From: Oxytropis ochrocephala
Lineage: Eukaryota > Streptophyta > Magnoliopsida > Fabales > Fabaceae
NCBI GenBank assembly: GCA_020916435.1
Contig: CM037089.1
Coordinates: forward strand, 89,959,591 to 90,023,590
Direction of reading: 5' to 3'
DNA: 64,000 bases
The translations under genes were made by a program, and so were the position numbers. The notes beneath the pieces were generated by a model, which was given only the letters and a program-made list of their open reading frames with translations, was not told the DNA's origin and did no database searches. This document shows, piece after piece, positions 12,090 through 24,078 of the stretch (the first letter of the stretch is position 1; the number at the start of each line of letters is the position of its first letter).

Positions 12090-12295
12090 AATAGTGCAAA
12101 CAGGAGGTGTTCTGTACCTTGCTTGATGATACGGATCCCTGGTGAGGAGTTGGTAGCTAAGTCCTGGTAGAGTCGTCACTTGAGTGGAGGTCAGAATCTT
12201 CGGAAGTCTGCATCGTTCCAGCCCGAGCTCAGACTCGGTGGGGTTGGTACCTGCAAGAACTCTGATGCCTAAGTCAGCAATCAGAATTCAGCGAG
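12090..12295 (-). repeat. Tat-type LTR fragment, left of the LINE insertion
   Basis: Contains GGTACCTGCAAGAACTCTGA followed by TGCCTAAGTCAGC (12248-12280), a core motif found near the LTR downstream end of Tat-type Ty3/gypsy elements. The same motif occurs on the minus strand at 55968-56003 and inverted at 51542-51582. The fragment is interrupted at 12295 by the LINE and resumes at 51262. Outer borders are uncertain. Confidence 0.55.
12283..12295. repeat. LINE target-site duplication, left copy
   Basis: AGAATTCAGCGAG, repeated exactly at 51262-51274 right after the LINE poly(A). A 13-bp perfect match flanking the element is the expected signature of target-primed reverse transcription. Confidence 0.92.
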
Positions 12296-14204
12296 GGGAG
12301 GTAAACCTGGTTAATTGGGAGGAGGTAAACCAAATCAGAAGGAAGATTGATAGCTTGTGGAAGCAGGAAGAGCACTATTAGGGGCAAAGATCTAGAGTTA
12401 AAAGGCTGAATTATGGTGACAAGAACTCTAAGTTTTTCCATGTCTCAACAATCCAAAGAAGAGACATGAACAAGCTTTTGAGGATCAAGGATGCGAATGA
12501 CAATTGGCTTGAAGGCCAGACATATGTAATGAATGGTATATCTACTTTCTACAGTAACTTGTATGCTTATGAGTCCATTTCTTGTACTGCCCAATGTCTA
12601 GAGGTTATCCCTAATTGCATTTCTGCAGCTACTAATGCATCCCTGACTAAACTAGTCACTCTGAAGGAAATAGAAGTTGAGCGTTTAATCTTGGAGCTTA
12701 TAAAGCCCCAACAAGATCTGATAGTTTAAATGGGTTGTTTTTTCAGAAAAACTGGGATACCATTAAGTTGGATGTCTTTCAAGCTGTCACTAAGTTTTTT
12801 AGAGATGGCACTCTTGGTGAGGACATCAACTTCACTAGTGTGGCCTTGATTCCCAAAGTCCCTAACCCTGAGCACATTTCAAATCTGAGACCTATTAGCT
12901 ATTGCACTTTCATGGTTAAGATCATTGCAAAGGTTTTTGTCAATAGGTTAAAGCCTATTCTCCCTACTATTACCCCCCAACAGAGTGCCTTTGTTGGAGG
13001 ACGTATGAACCAAGATAATCTCATTGTTGCTCATGAGGCCTTTCACTTCTTAAAACAAAATTATAGATATGGGGAAAAAGGTCTAGCTATTAAGCTTGAC
13101 ATGAATAAGGCTTATGATAGGTTTAGTTGGGATTTTCTCAAACAGGTCCTTCTTGCTTATGGTTTTGAACCAGGTTGGGTCAATCTTGTTATGTCTTTGG
13201 TCACCTTTGTCTCCTATTCCTATAAGGTCAATGGGTTTTCTTCACCTAAAGTCCTTCCTAAGAGAGGTCTTACACAAGGGGACCCTCTCTGACCATACTT
13301 GTTCATATTAGTTTTTGATGTACTCTCAAGGCTTATTGACAATGCTTGTAACAAGAATAATATATCTGGAATAAAATTGGCTCCTACTGCTCCTATTCTC
13401 TCACATCTTTTCTTTGCAGATGATGCAATATTATTTGCTAGAGACTCTCAAGCTGAGATTTATCAATTTATTCATCTCCTCAATCTTTTCACTAAGGCGT
13501 CTGGTCAGAAAATCAACTTAGCCAAACCTGGAATTGAGTGTGGTCGAAGAATGGATCCTGGAATTAGAGCTGCTCTGTCATCAATTACTGAAATCCCTAT
13601 TTGGGATCATCCTGGAAAGTATCTAGGTGTACCAGCAGAATGGGGTCGTTCAAAGGTCCAAGGCTTGCAGTGGCTCAAAGAAAAGGTAATTGTCAAGTTA
13701 GAGAGGTTGGAAAGGCTCTCTCCTCAACTCGATGGGAAGGAGGTTACGATTAAGGAAGTGGTTCGAGCAATCCCTAGCTACACTATGTCTATCCTTCAAC
13801 TCCCAAAACCTTTTGTTCTTCCTTGACCTCTCTGATTTGCCAAATTCGATGGATATCTCGGGACGGAATAGAGGAATACATTGGGAGCGGTTTGAGGATT
13901 TGTGCTTACCTAAGTGTCGTGGGGTTGGGCTTTAAAGAATTCGGAAGATGAACACAACATTGTTGACCAAGCAGTGCGGAGATTAATGAATGAGTCTAAT
14001 GCATTACGGGCAACAATTTTAAAGAGTATCTATTTTCCTAACAAGGATGTTTGGCATGCTAGCATTGGCGAAGGGCTTCTTGGGTGTGGAAAAGCTAATT
14101 CATGGGCATACTATGTTGAAAAGAGGAAAAGCGGTGGCTTATTAGTAATGGGCGGAGGGTGAATGCTAGAGAGGACCTCGGCTAGCTTGAACTCTAGCGC
14201 GTAT
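12296..14204 (+). pseudogene. LINE (L1-type) ORF2, 5' half: reverse transcriptase
   Basis: Middle part of a plant L1-like ORF2 whose 5' end, including the endonuclease, was lost at insertion. RYGEKGLAIKLDMNKAYDRF (13066-13125), LRPISYC, and GLTQGDPL followed by a TGA stop at 13290 are standard non-LTR reverse-transcriptase motifs. The catalytic FADD lies at 13413-13424. Frame is kept across the 13290 stop up to 13826. Further breaks are a TAG at 12379, a frame change between 12730 and 12735, and another at about 13830. ORF2 would nick DNA and copy the element RNA at the target. The piece stops abruptly at 14204 where a minus-strand LTR begins; the 3' half is at 49681-51261. Confidence 0.93.
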
Positions 14205-15009
14205 TGTAACACCCCTTACAATTAACTACTATTTAATTATTAAAATCGAGTTTTGAAAATCACCCTGAGGAGTGCTACATTTTACTTCATGAAAAACCAA
14301 ACAATGACATCAAAGCGCGAAGCATAAGCAACGACATGATATATAACACTATAGTCAAGGGGCGAGGTCCCAACAACCTCGGTTCAAGTACATAGTATTC
14401 CACATAATCATTTCTGCGATAGAATAAAACATAATTCTTATACATTACTAAGTCTCGACAACAACTTAATTAAATCGACTACTAGACTACTCATTTGATG
14501 TTACATATCGAGCAAGGCGCCATGCAGGCTAGGAGGAAACATGAGAACTACCTCAGCTCAGGATCACCTGCACGTTGCCGACATAAGAAGCAACATAAAA
14601 GCAGAAGGGTGAGTCTCTAAACATATAAAATAGGGTGTATGACAATTATCATATTAGAGAAAACCACTAGAAACACCTCGGCTAAATCAATAAACACACT
14701 TCATGCAGTCATAACACCTCAACTCATAACCAACAATAAACGTCACCAATCACATGAATGTATGCATGAATGCAACCCAACACCAGGGTATTGTGCATGT
14801 GGTACCATCCAGGCCGAAGCCTATCCTCGTCACTAATATGAAGACCGAAGTCTACAATATCAAGGCCGAAGCCCATCCTCGTCACTGATATGAAGACCGA
14901 AGTCTACAATATCGAGGCCGAAGCCCATCATCGTCACTTTGATGCATATGTGGTATGTGACTCCATGAACAATGCATCAACCACAAACCATCACCTCATG
15001 TATAAATTA

Positions 15010-15112
15010 ACATCGTCACTGGAGTTACCTCCGTCATTTACCTCGTCATTACATCGTTATTACATCGTTATTACATCGTCATTTACATCGTCATTACCTC
15101 GTCATTTCCTTC
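15010..15112. repeat. Short tandem repeat inside the solo LTR
   Basis: Imperfect repeats of a TACATCGTCATT type unit of 11-15 bp. A different short tandem repeat occupies a comparable place in the LTR at 60584-63076. Confidence 0.7.
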
Positions 15113-15334
15113 ACCTCAACATCATCAATAGTGCTATCGATAACATCACCACCTCAGTTAATAGCTCTATGGCTAATGTCCAACTCACCGGACACATCGA
15201 CACCAAAAGTAGTAGACTACACTGTCACTACAAGGCTCTGGCGTCACCTAAGGACTAAAGCGAGTCACTTAAGGACCATACTGGCTCCACCATTCAGCCA
15301 CTTAAACGTACTCGGTGCTAAACAACACTAACAG

Positions 15335-16165
15335 TTGCGCCTGAAAGCAACCTACGCCACACTGGCATCAAAACAGCACCTCGGCACACTCACAATGCAC
15401 CTCGACACACACACCCTACCGCCCGTCACACCATACTGCGCTTTGGCGCACCACACCGCACACCTCGACACACACACTACCCGCCCGTCACCCCTCTCAC
15501 GCTACGCTTACACTTCATATCAATACTGCACGCCCGGCAACTACACTTCGACTCTCATACACTTACGCTTTGTTATGTCTAAACAACGACACTTGCTCTC
15601 CAATACATCTACACCTCCACACCTACACCTTGGTATATATTCATTATACCTTGACAACACTAGATTCGACACACCTACACTTCACTTCAATACATCCATA
15701 CCTCGGTTACACTTCCTCAATTCACCATTACTCACCTCGGTACTACACTACCTCGGTTACACTATCTCACTTGACCATCAATCACCTCGGTTACACTACC
15801 TCGGTTACGCTACTTCAATTACACTCCTTCACTTTATAATCACTCACCTCGGTTACACTAACTTTGCCATCCATATACTGCACTTCGGTACTCCTACACT
15901 TCAGCAACTATACTTAAGTATATATACTCTATATTTCGCCATCTACACTTTGGTGTACATGCGCTACACCTCGGCAACTATAAGTCGACACCTACACTTA
16001 GACTCTTACACACTTACACTTCGGCTCCTATATTTCACCACCTACGCTCCGTCACCTATGCTCAACACTTACGCTTCAACACACTTATACGTTAACCCCC
16101 ATATACTTCGTCACACTACAGCTAGGCAACCACACCTCGGCTCCTATGTCGCCCTTGGCACCTAA
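15335..16165. repeat. Cryptic CA/CTCGG-rich repeat region
   Basis: Diverged iterations of ACCTCGGTTACACTA-like words. One strand is almost free of stops for 276 codons, but the amino acids are a T/H/L/Y-rich low-complexity string with no domain. I read it as a degenerate repeat within the LTR, not a gene. Confidence 0.7.
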
Positions 16166-17043
16166 CCTTCGTCCTCCACAAACTACAGCGCACCTAACCT
16201 CCTCGGCACATAGTAATACCTTACTTCGAATGGCGCTCTAGACGCCTAACCCTCATCTTCCTTTTTCTCTTTGATTCTCTTGCTATGATCAAACCGAAAC
16301 TCAACTACTACAACACCTATTCATTTACACTTTATTCAACACACATCAAAGTACTCAACAAAGCCCAACACCAACATTACGCATACAGGGTGAGGGTTCC
16401 TCGGCTCCCATTTCTCTACTAGGTCTCTCATATGACCATCTCACCAACAACACATACACACTTCACAATTTCATCAAAGTGAAGCAAACACAAGATCAAT
16501 CACACAACAATCAACACAAACAACTCACAAATCATTCTAGAGTCTAACTCACCCATAATACTCATCATATACACTATTATAGATGAAAGAGAGCCCCCTT
16601 ACCTCGATAGATTGAAGAACTAGTACTCCTCCACCTAGACTTCCAGATCCACCAACTAGCAGCTCCTTCCTCCTTGATCTTGAGCTCTCCACGCTAAGAT
16701 TTCTCTTCTTCTCTCTAAAAGCTTCGCACCTCTCTCTCTCTCTCTTACTTTACTCTTTGAGTTTTGGTTGAAAATGAGTTCACTCCCTCGACAACTTCAC
16801 TTTGAGCGCATGCATATGAGCCTCTAATGGATCATGGACCTCTTAATGGATCATGGGCCTCCTAATCACACCTCTTCCATTACTTGCACTACTCCCTCTT
16901 TTAATTAATTTACCACTCACTTTTTACTAACCACTACTCCTCATTTACATCAAACACCTCCTAAATACAATAAAACTCCAAATTAATCCTTTGACTTAAC
17001 AAAATGTTGTAAGCCTTAAATAACCCAACTAAATAAATAATTG

Positions 17044-17090
17044 AACTATTTTTTTGGGGCGTTACATGTAACGCCCCAAAAATAATTCAA
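17044..17090. repeat. Head-to-head LTR junction palindrome
   Basis: GGGGCGTTACA (end of the minus-strand solo LTR) abuts TGTAACGCCCC (start of array LTR A), giving a perfect 22-bp palindrome that extends imperfectly into flanking ATTATTTTT/AAAATAAT arms. Confidence 0.9.
17062..17066. repeat. Array target-site duplication, left copy (TTACA)
   Basis: TTACA precedes LTR A and also follows LTR C at 49676-49680. The target was the last five bases of the solo LTR. Confidence 0.7.
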
Positions 17091-17963
17091 AACGTTTATT
17101 TAATTAATTAATTAAGTAGTGTTTGGTGGGTTGTTTTAAAATAATAATAGAGTAATTAACTTAAAGGAAGAGTGGTGAATAGTAAAGAAGTGAGTGGTAA
17201 TTTAACTAGGAAAAAGGAGTAGCGTTAGTAATCAACCGGGTGGTCCATGACTTAAGCTAGGGTTAGTTATTAGAAACTTGGAGAGAAAGAAAAGAAAAGA
17301 AGAAAGGAAGAGAGGGAGCGTGCGAGAGGGAGAGGGAGAGACGGCTAGGAAAAAACAAAGAGAGAGAGAGAGAAGGAGGAGAAGGAGTTGGCGCAAAGGG
17401 AAGGGGGAGAAAGAGAAGAGGAGATCGTCGTGTTGCTGTAGTTACTCGTCGGTGCTCTCAAACGTATTCTACGGAGCTTACATATTCGAGGTAAGGGGAG
17501 TCTCGCATTATAAGGGTTTATATAATCAGTATATGGGAGGGTAGTCCTATGACACCTAGGCGGTATTAGTTATTATGTTTAATTATTTTGTTGAATTTTT
17601 GGTGTTGTTGTGAATTTATGATGAGTTGTGATGCTTGTTATCGAGGATTTATTGATGTTTTCTGTTGATGATTCGTTAATGTTTGTTGTCTAATGAGTGG
17701 TTGAAGAATTGAATGATTTATAGATGAATTTTGATGTTGTAATATAAAATTGATGATTGTTGATGTTGCTGAGGAATTATTGAGATGATTGCTGAATTTT
17801 GATGTTTGTGATCTGAATTGATGACTTTGATGTTGTTGATAAAATGTTAATTGTTCTTGATGAACCCTTAGTGATGAGGTGATGAGTGATTTGGTGAATA
17901 AAATGTGTTTTTGGTGTTGAAGATCTGAATTTTCTGCACAATTTGATGTTTCGCTGCTTCATC

Positions 17964-17999
17964 GCGCCTCACTTGCGCTCCAGCGCAAGTGTGCGGCGC
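17964..17999. repeat. Palindromic module in LTR A
   Basis: Outer ends GCGCC and GGCGC enclose the perfect inverted repeat CACTTGCGCT / AGCGCAAGTG (17970-17979 and 17982-17991). Related but differently mutated forms are in LTR B (about 22108-22145) and LTR C (about 47818-47870). Confidence 0.7.
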
Positions 18000-18116
18000 T
18001 AACAACCTGATTTCCTGCCCAATTGCGCCCTGATCGCGCGCGCAGGACTCGTGCTCGGAGCGCGAGTCTGCATTTTCACTATTTTCTCACTTTGTTTTCT
18101 TTAAAAAGTCTTTATC

Positions 18117-18415
18117 ACGTTTTTGAAAAATTGATATCTTGCGAGCGGAACCCGATTGAGGTGTTCTAAGATGCGTTGGAAAGCTTATTCAGAGGCCTAA
18201 CTGAATATTCTATTTTTAAGGCAAAATAAAATGTTTTGTGGTAGCTGTTATACGAATGAAATGCCGCTGTGTGCCTAAAAGTAAAGTGTTGTAATGTTTT
18301 GAAAAAATTGATATCTTATGACAGGAACCCGATTGAGGTGTTCTAAGATGTGTTGGAAATCTTATTCAGAGGCCTAACTGAATATTCTATTTTAAGGCAG
18401 AGTAAACTGTTTTGT
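18117..18415. repeat. Direct duplication of about 177 bp inside LTR A
   Basis: The block beginning TTTTTGAAAAATTGATATCT and containing AACCCGATTGAGGTGTTCTA occurs at 18117 and again at 18294, offset by 177 bp. The same duplication is in LTR B (about 22253 and 22436) and LTR C (about 47981 and 48160), so it predates the array. Confidence 0.88.
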
Positions 18416-18792
18416 GTTGCAGTTAATACAAATAAAAATTGTGATACTACGTTTATATAAATGAGTCTCGGTGAAATGTTATACTACTAGTGTGCTAATT
18501 GACTATGGCTAGATTGTGGTTTACCACTAAGGTCAGAATTTCTTTATTTGGTGTATTTACAAGGGCATCATCGAGAGTCTTGCAAAGGTGGCCAATGCTG
18601 TTGCAAGTAGTATCGATTACACGAGTAATCCCATAGTCAATCAGTTCACTATTTTATGACACACTAATCTAAAAGACAATGAAAATATATCTATATATGC
18701 TCAATAATGATGAGAAAAAGTATGATGTGTGATGATGTTGCTAGATGGTTTTGTGAATATGACGAGTTCACTCTATGAGTGATTATGATGAT

Positions 18793-18795
<3 letters not shown>

Positions 18796-18839
<44 letters not shown>
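18796..18839. repeat. AT microsatellite, LTR A (22 units)
   Basis: Uninterrupted AT run of 44 bp. The same locus has 11 units in LTR B (22937-22958) and 24 in LTR C (48663-48710). Confidence 0.95.
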
Positions 18840-18842
<3 letters not shown>

Positions 18843-19089
18843 TTTGATGACTATGACGAATACACTCTATGAGTGTTTTATGGTTGTGATGATAATGATG
18901 ATGTTCATGATAATGATACAATTGTGACGATGGTGATGATGTTTATGAGGATGATATAAAGCGATGATAATGACATTTTGGGGCGGGTATGGCGAAGCGA
19001 CATTGGGGAAAGTTGTGTGGTGATGTGTAATTGTTGATTTACATTAATTGATTTGATGAGTGATGCATAGGGTCTCATACATGTCATCT

Positions 19090-19180
19090 CGCATTCGGCG
19101 ACGATATGGCTGCGGCGGAGCTATGCTCAAAGCGGCGATATGGGTGCGGCGGAGCTATGCTCAAAGCGGCGATAAGCGGC
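19090..19180. repeat. Duplicated 33-bp block, LTR A
   Basis: CGGAGCTATGCTCAAAGCGG with flanks occurs twice in a row; LTR B also has two copies (23220-23310) and LTR C one (48968-49012). Confidence 0.85.
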
Positions 19181-19842
19181 GATTGTATTTTTGCGACGAT
19201 GGTACCTCATGCATATGCCCGCGGCGTGGGTTGCATTTTCATATATGTGCATTTAAATGATGTAGTTGTTTGTGATGTGTTTTGATGTTGGTTGCCGATG
19301 GTGTTCGTGATGGTTGTAATGCGACGTTAAATGTCTTTGTGGTAGTTATAGATATTGTCCTTTAACATATTGATTGTTATTTATGCTCTTATGTTGTTTG
19401 AAGACTCACCCTTTCTGCTTTGAATGTTGCTCTATTGTGGCAACGCTGCAGTAACCCGCGAGTGAAAGGTTCTGCTTTGCCTTCTTTATTATTTGTTGGG
19501 AGGTTGTCGAGTCGCTCTCACATCTTTGTAGCACCTAAGGGGCGTAGTCGGATTTGTTAATGAATCAATTAAGCTGTATGAATTATTTATTTTGATGATT
19601 ATGAGGCGTGTTTGAGTGGACTAGTGAGTCATCGTTTATTTCATTTGTGATAAGATTATTTTGAAATTTAAGTTTTGTGGCGATTGCGTTGTTGCACAAA
19701 CTTTGATGGTGCAGACGATGAGTTTTTATTTATGGCGATGTGTCATTTCCTTTTCTATCAAATAAATTTATATTTTTGAAAATGAAATTACTCGATAATA
19801 ATGACGTGTAAATTAAGGGGTAGAAAAGGGGTGTTACATTAG

Positions 19843-19854
19843 TGGTATCAGAGC
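19843..19854 (+). other. Primer-binding site, interior 1
   Basis: TGGTATCAGAGC, complementary to the 3' end of plant initiator methionine tRNA, four bases after LTR A. Confidence 0.92.
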
Positions 19855-19951
19855 AGTTCGGTCTGTCCGGCCGGTGGTTGAGTCGTCAAGTTGAGTAACA
19901 TTTGAGCTGTGTTACTCGTTTCTGATTTTTGTTTTCCGTTGCAGTGCTAGA

Positions 19952-20940
19952 ATGGCAGGACGGAACGATGCTGCACTTGCTGCTTTGCCTTGCGAGCTAT
20001 TCTTTGGAGTTGTGGGTAACATACCCAATGCTATTGGTGATGGAACGCGTAGTTTGGCTACGTTCCAGCGTGAGAACCCTCCTACTTTTGAAGGCGGGTA
20101 TAATCCTGATGGTGCCCTTGAGTGGCTAAGTGAAATGGAGCGGATCTTCCGCGTTATGGATTGCACCGATGCTTAGAAGGTTCGCTATGGCACACACATG
20201 TTGAAGAAGGAGGCTGATGACTGGTGGAGGGCGGATAGGCAAAGATTAGTGGTCGCCAGTGAGGAAATTACTTGGGCTGTGTTCGAGAGGGAGTTCAGGA
20301 GGAAATACTATCCGGAAGATGTCCGCGGAAAGAAGGAGGTTGAGTTTCTGAGGCTTGAACAAGGTAGCATGTGCATGAATGAATATCTTTGCAAAATTTA
20401 CTGAGTTGTCCAAGTTTTATCCGCACTATGATGGGGAGGGTGCTGAGTTCTCCAAATGTGTTAAGTTCGAAAACGGGTTGCGTGCCGATATTAAGAGAGC
20501 CATAGGGTATCAACAAATTCGTGTGTTCCCCTTGTTAGTTAATAGCGCCAGGATTTTTGAGGAGGACAATAATGCCTTCTCCAGAGTTATGAGAGAGAAG
20601 AAGAAGAACTTTTCGAGTCGTGACAAGCCATATGAGGTGTCTTCGAGTAAGGGCAAAGGAAAGTTAGTTGATGGGTCTAAGCCAAGTGGGGGAGATGCCC
20701 CTGAGAAAGTTGTGTGCTACAAGTGCGGGAAGCTTGGGACACAAAAGTTTTGAGTGCAAGCTCGAGGTGAAAAGGTGTTTCCGATGTGGTAGAGAGGGCC
20801 ACATAGCAACCGATTGTGGACCGTAAGGATGTGGTGCATTTCAAGCTGTGAAGAGGTGGGACACGTTAGTTCTAGGTGCCCGGCCGAAGAAGGAGAAGTC
20901 CGGTGGGAGAGTGTTTGTTTTGGCGGGTCTTTGAATCTAC
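19952..20940 (+). pseudogene. gag: gag, interior 1 (broken)
   Basis: Same protein as the gag at 24079 but with a TAG stop at 20174 (CAG in the other copy), a frame change near 20395 and an extra G near 20738 that disrupts the first zinc knuckle. Recognisable parts: RSLATFQRENPPTFEGGYNP, YGTHMLKKEADDWWRADRQR, EFRRKYYPEDVRGKKEVEFL, and CYKCGKLG / CFRCGREGHIATDCG knuckles (20716-20818). Would form the particle shell. No protease or polymerase follows; about 250 bp of non-coding tail leads to the polypurine tract. Confidence 0.88.
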
Positions 20941-21139
20941 GGAGGAATGATGGTAGCGATTGAGGAACGCGTTTAAATCAAGTGTTAAGCGTTAGGATTG
21001 TGATGTGTTGCCTGGTGAGTTTCTCTGTGTCCCCTGTCGGTTTTCGACCAGGATCATTGTTGTGAATTTTGTTTGGTTGTCGTTGGGTGGGTTAGGTGTA
21101 ACCTTAAGTATGAGTAGCCTAGAGCATAGACAAGTTCAT

Positions 21140-21186
21140 GTGAGTTAAAATTTTCGAGGACGAAAATATTTTAAGTGGGGGAGAGT
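21140..21186 (+). other. 3' tail with polypurine tract, interior 1
   Basis: AATTTTCGAGGACGAAAATA then AAGTGGGGGAGAGT, ending exactly at the LTR B start. The first motif is a widespread end signature of plant chromoviruses. Interior 2 has the same pair at 25260-25299. Confidence 0.8.
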
Positions 21187-23965
21187 TGTAACGCCCCAAA
21201 AATAATTCAAAACGTTTATTTAATTAATTAATTAAGTAGTGTTTGGTGGGTTGTTTTAAAATAATAATAGAGTAATTAACTTAAAGGAAGAGTGGTGAAT
21301 AGTAAAGAAGTGAGTGGTAATTTAACTAGGAAAAAGGAGTAGCGTTAGTAATCAACCGGGTGGTGAGAAGGGCCCAAGTAAGAGAACCCATGACTTAAGC
21401 TAGGGTTAGTTATTAGAAACTTGGAGAGAAAGAAAAGAAAAGAAGAAAGGAAGAGAGGGAGCGTGCGAGAGGGAGAGGGAGAGACGGCTAGGAAAAAACA
21501 AAGAGAGAGAGAGAGAAGGAGGAGAAGGAGTTGGCGCAAAGGGAAGGGGGAGAAAGAGAAGAGGAGATCGTCGTGTTGTTGTAGTTACTCGTCAGTGCTC
21601 TCATACGTATTCTACGGAGCTTACGTATTCGAGGTAAGGGGAGTCTCGCATTATAAGGGTTTATATAATCAGTATATGGGAGGGTAGTCCTATGACACCT
21701 AGGCGGTATTAGTTATTATGTTTAATTATTTTGTTGAATTTTTGGTGTTGTTGTGAATATATGATGAGTTGTGATGCTTGTTATCGAGGATTTATTGATG
21801 TTTCCTGTTGATGATTCGTTAATGTTTGTTGTCTAATGAGTGGTTGAAGAATTGAATGATTTATAGATGAATTTTGATGTTGTAATATAAAATTGATGAT
21901 TGTTGATGTTCTTTGAGGAATTATTGAGATGATTGCTGAATTTTGATGTTTGTGATCTGAATTGATGACTTTGATGTTGTTGATAAAATGTTAATTGTTC
22001 TTGATGAACCCTTAGTGATGAGGTGATGAGTGATTTGGTGAATAAAATGTGTTTTTGGTGTTGAAGATCTGAATTTTCTGCACAATTTGATGTTTCTGCT
22101 GCCCAATCGCGCCTCACTTGCGCTCCAGGCGCAAGTGTGCGGCGCAATGACCTGATTTCCTGCCCAATTGCGCCTGATCGCGCCGGCTCGTGCTCGGAGC
22201 GCGAGTCAGCTTTTTTCCTTGTTTTCTCACTCTTTTCTTTAAAGTGCTGTCACGTTTTTGAAAAATTGATATCTTGCGAACCGGGAACCCGATTGAGGTG
22301 TTCTAAGATGCGTTGGAAAGCTTATTCAGAGGCCTAACTGAATATTCTATTTTTAAGGCAGAGTAAAATGTTTTGTGGTAGCTGTTATACGAATGAAATG
22401 CCATTGTGTGCACTAAAAGTAAAGTGTTGTAATGTTTTTGAAAAAATTGATATCTTGCGAGCAGGAACCCGATTGAGGTGTTCTAAGATGTGTAGGAAAT
22501 CTTATTCAGAGGCCTAACTGAATATTCTATTTTAAGGCAGAGTAAACTGTTTTGTGTTGCAGTTAATACAAATAAAAATTGTGATACTACGTTTATATAA
22601 ATGAGTCTCGGTGAAATGTTATACTACTAGTGTGCTAATTGACTATGGCTAGATTGTGGTTTACCACTAAGGTCGAAATTTCTTTATTTGGTGTATTTAC
22701 AAGGGCATCATTGAGAGTCTTGCAAAGGTGGCCAATGCACATTGCAAGTAGTATCGATTACTGAGTAATCCCATAGTCAATCAGTTCACTATTTTATGAC
22801 ACACTAATCTAAAAGACAACTGAAAATATATCTATATATGCTCAATAATGATGAGAAAAAGTATGATTTGTGATGATGTTGCTAGATGGTTTTGTGAATA
22901 TGGCGAGTTCACTCTATGAGTGATTATGATGATGTGATATATATATATATATATATATGATTTTGATGACTATGACGAATACACTCTATGAGTGTTTTAT
23001 GGTTGTGATGATAATGATGATGTTCATGATAATGATACAATTGTGACGATGGTGATGATGTTTATGAGGATGATATAAAAGCGATGATAATGACATTTTG
23101 GGGGCGGGTATGGCCAGAAGCGACGTTGGGGAAAGTTGTGTGGTGATGTGTAATTGTTGATTTCTGTTAATTGATTTGATGAGTGATGCATAGGGTCTCA
23201 TACATGTCATACTGCATTCGGCGACGATATGGGCTGCGGCCGGAGCTATGCTCAAAGCGACGATATGGGCTGCGGCCGGAGCTATGCTCAAAGCGACGAT
23301 AAGCGACGATTGTATTTTTGCGATGATGGTACCTCATGCATATGCCCGGCGACGTGGGTTGCATTTTCATATATGTGCATTTAAATGATGTAGTTGTTTG
23401 TGATGTGTTTTTGATGTTGGTTGCCGATGGTGTTCTGTGATGGTTGTAATGCGACATTAAATGTGATGTGGTAGTTATAGATATTGTCCTTTAACATATT
23501 GATTATTATTTATGCTCTTATCTTTGTTTGAAGACTCACCCTTTCTCGCTTGGAATGTTGCTCTATTGTGGCAACGCTGCAGTAACCGTGAGTGAAGGTT
23601 CTGCTTTGCCTTCTTTATTAGCATTTGTTGGGAGGTTGTCGAGTCGCTCTCGATCTTTGTAGCACCTAGGGGCGTAGTCGGATTTGTTAATGAATCAATT
23701 AAGCTGTATGAATTATTTATTTTGATGATTATGAGGCGTGTTTGAGTGGACTAGTGAGTCATCGTTTATTTCCATTGTGATAAGATTATTTTGAAATTTA
23801 AGTTTTGTGGCGATTGCGTTGTTGCACAAACTTTGATGGTGTGACGATGAGTTTTTACTTATGGCGATGTGGCATTTCCTTTTCTATCAAATAAATTTAT
23901 ATTTTTGAAAATGAAATTACTCTGATAATGACGTGTAAATTAAGGGGTAGAAAAGGGGTGTTACA
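21187..23965 (+). repeat. Array LTR B
   Basis: TGTAACGCCCC to GGGGTGTTACA, about 2.78 kb, near identical to A. Lies between two interiors, so it serves as the 3' LTR of one unit and the 5' LTR of the next. Microsatellite shortened to 11 AT units (22937-22958). Confidence 0.92.
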
Positions 23966-23969
23966 TTAG

Positions 23970-23981
23970 TGGTATCAGAGC
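23970..23981 (+). other. Primer-binding site, interior 2
   Basis: TGGTATCAGAGC four bases after LTR B, identical to interior 1. Confidence 0.92.
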
Positions 23982-24078
23982 AGTTCGGTCTGTCCGGCCG
24001 GTGGTTGAGTCGTCAAGTTGAGTAACATTTGAGCTGTGTTACTCGTTTCTGATTTTTGTTTTCCGTTGCAGTGCTAGA

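Larger units (their letters stand above)
14205..17066 (-). mobile_element. Solo LTR, minus strand, inserted in the LINE
   Basis: On the + strand it starts TGTAACACCCCTTACAATTA and ends GGGGCGTTACA; the reverse complement therefore runs TG...CA like the other LTRs here. Its 14205-14290 end matches the reverse complement of the 3' end of the chromovirus LTR (8225-8315), including GGAGTGCTACA. No internal region or partner LTR is seen, so it is most likely a solo LTR left by LTR-LTR recombination. Flanks are CGTAT (14200-14204) and CGGAT (49681-49685, after removal of the later insertion), a 4-of-5 match consistent with an aged 5-bp target duplication. Confidence 0.75.
17067..19838 (+). repeat. 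Array LTR A
   Basis: Starts TGTAACGCCCCAAAAATAAT, ends GGGGTGTTACA. Compared with B and C it lacks about 25 bp (the GAGAAGGGCCCAAG region) at 17243. Its first 500 bp contain a strongly purine-rich block (17278-17430). It holds a 22-unit AT microsatellite and a duplicated 33-bp block. Confidence 0.92.

Noticed and set aside
15335..16165. 276-codon open frame on the + strand
   Set aside because: Composition is low-complexity T/H/L/Y and arises from a degenerate CTCGG/CACT repeat inside a minus-strand LTR; no domain, and no related frame in other LTRs.
17278..17544. Arg/Glu/Lys-rich 88-codon frame repeated at 21421 and 25532
   Set aside because: It is the purine-rich start of the array LTR read as protein; the three copies exist because the LTR is repeated, and the third is cut by Ogre.
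18691..18921. His/Tyr/Ile-rich frame over the AT microsatellite
   Set aside because: Produced by the AT run and neighbouring GATGAT repeats; lost in LTR B where the run is shorter.
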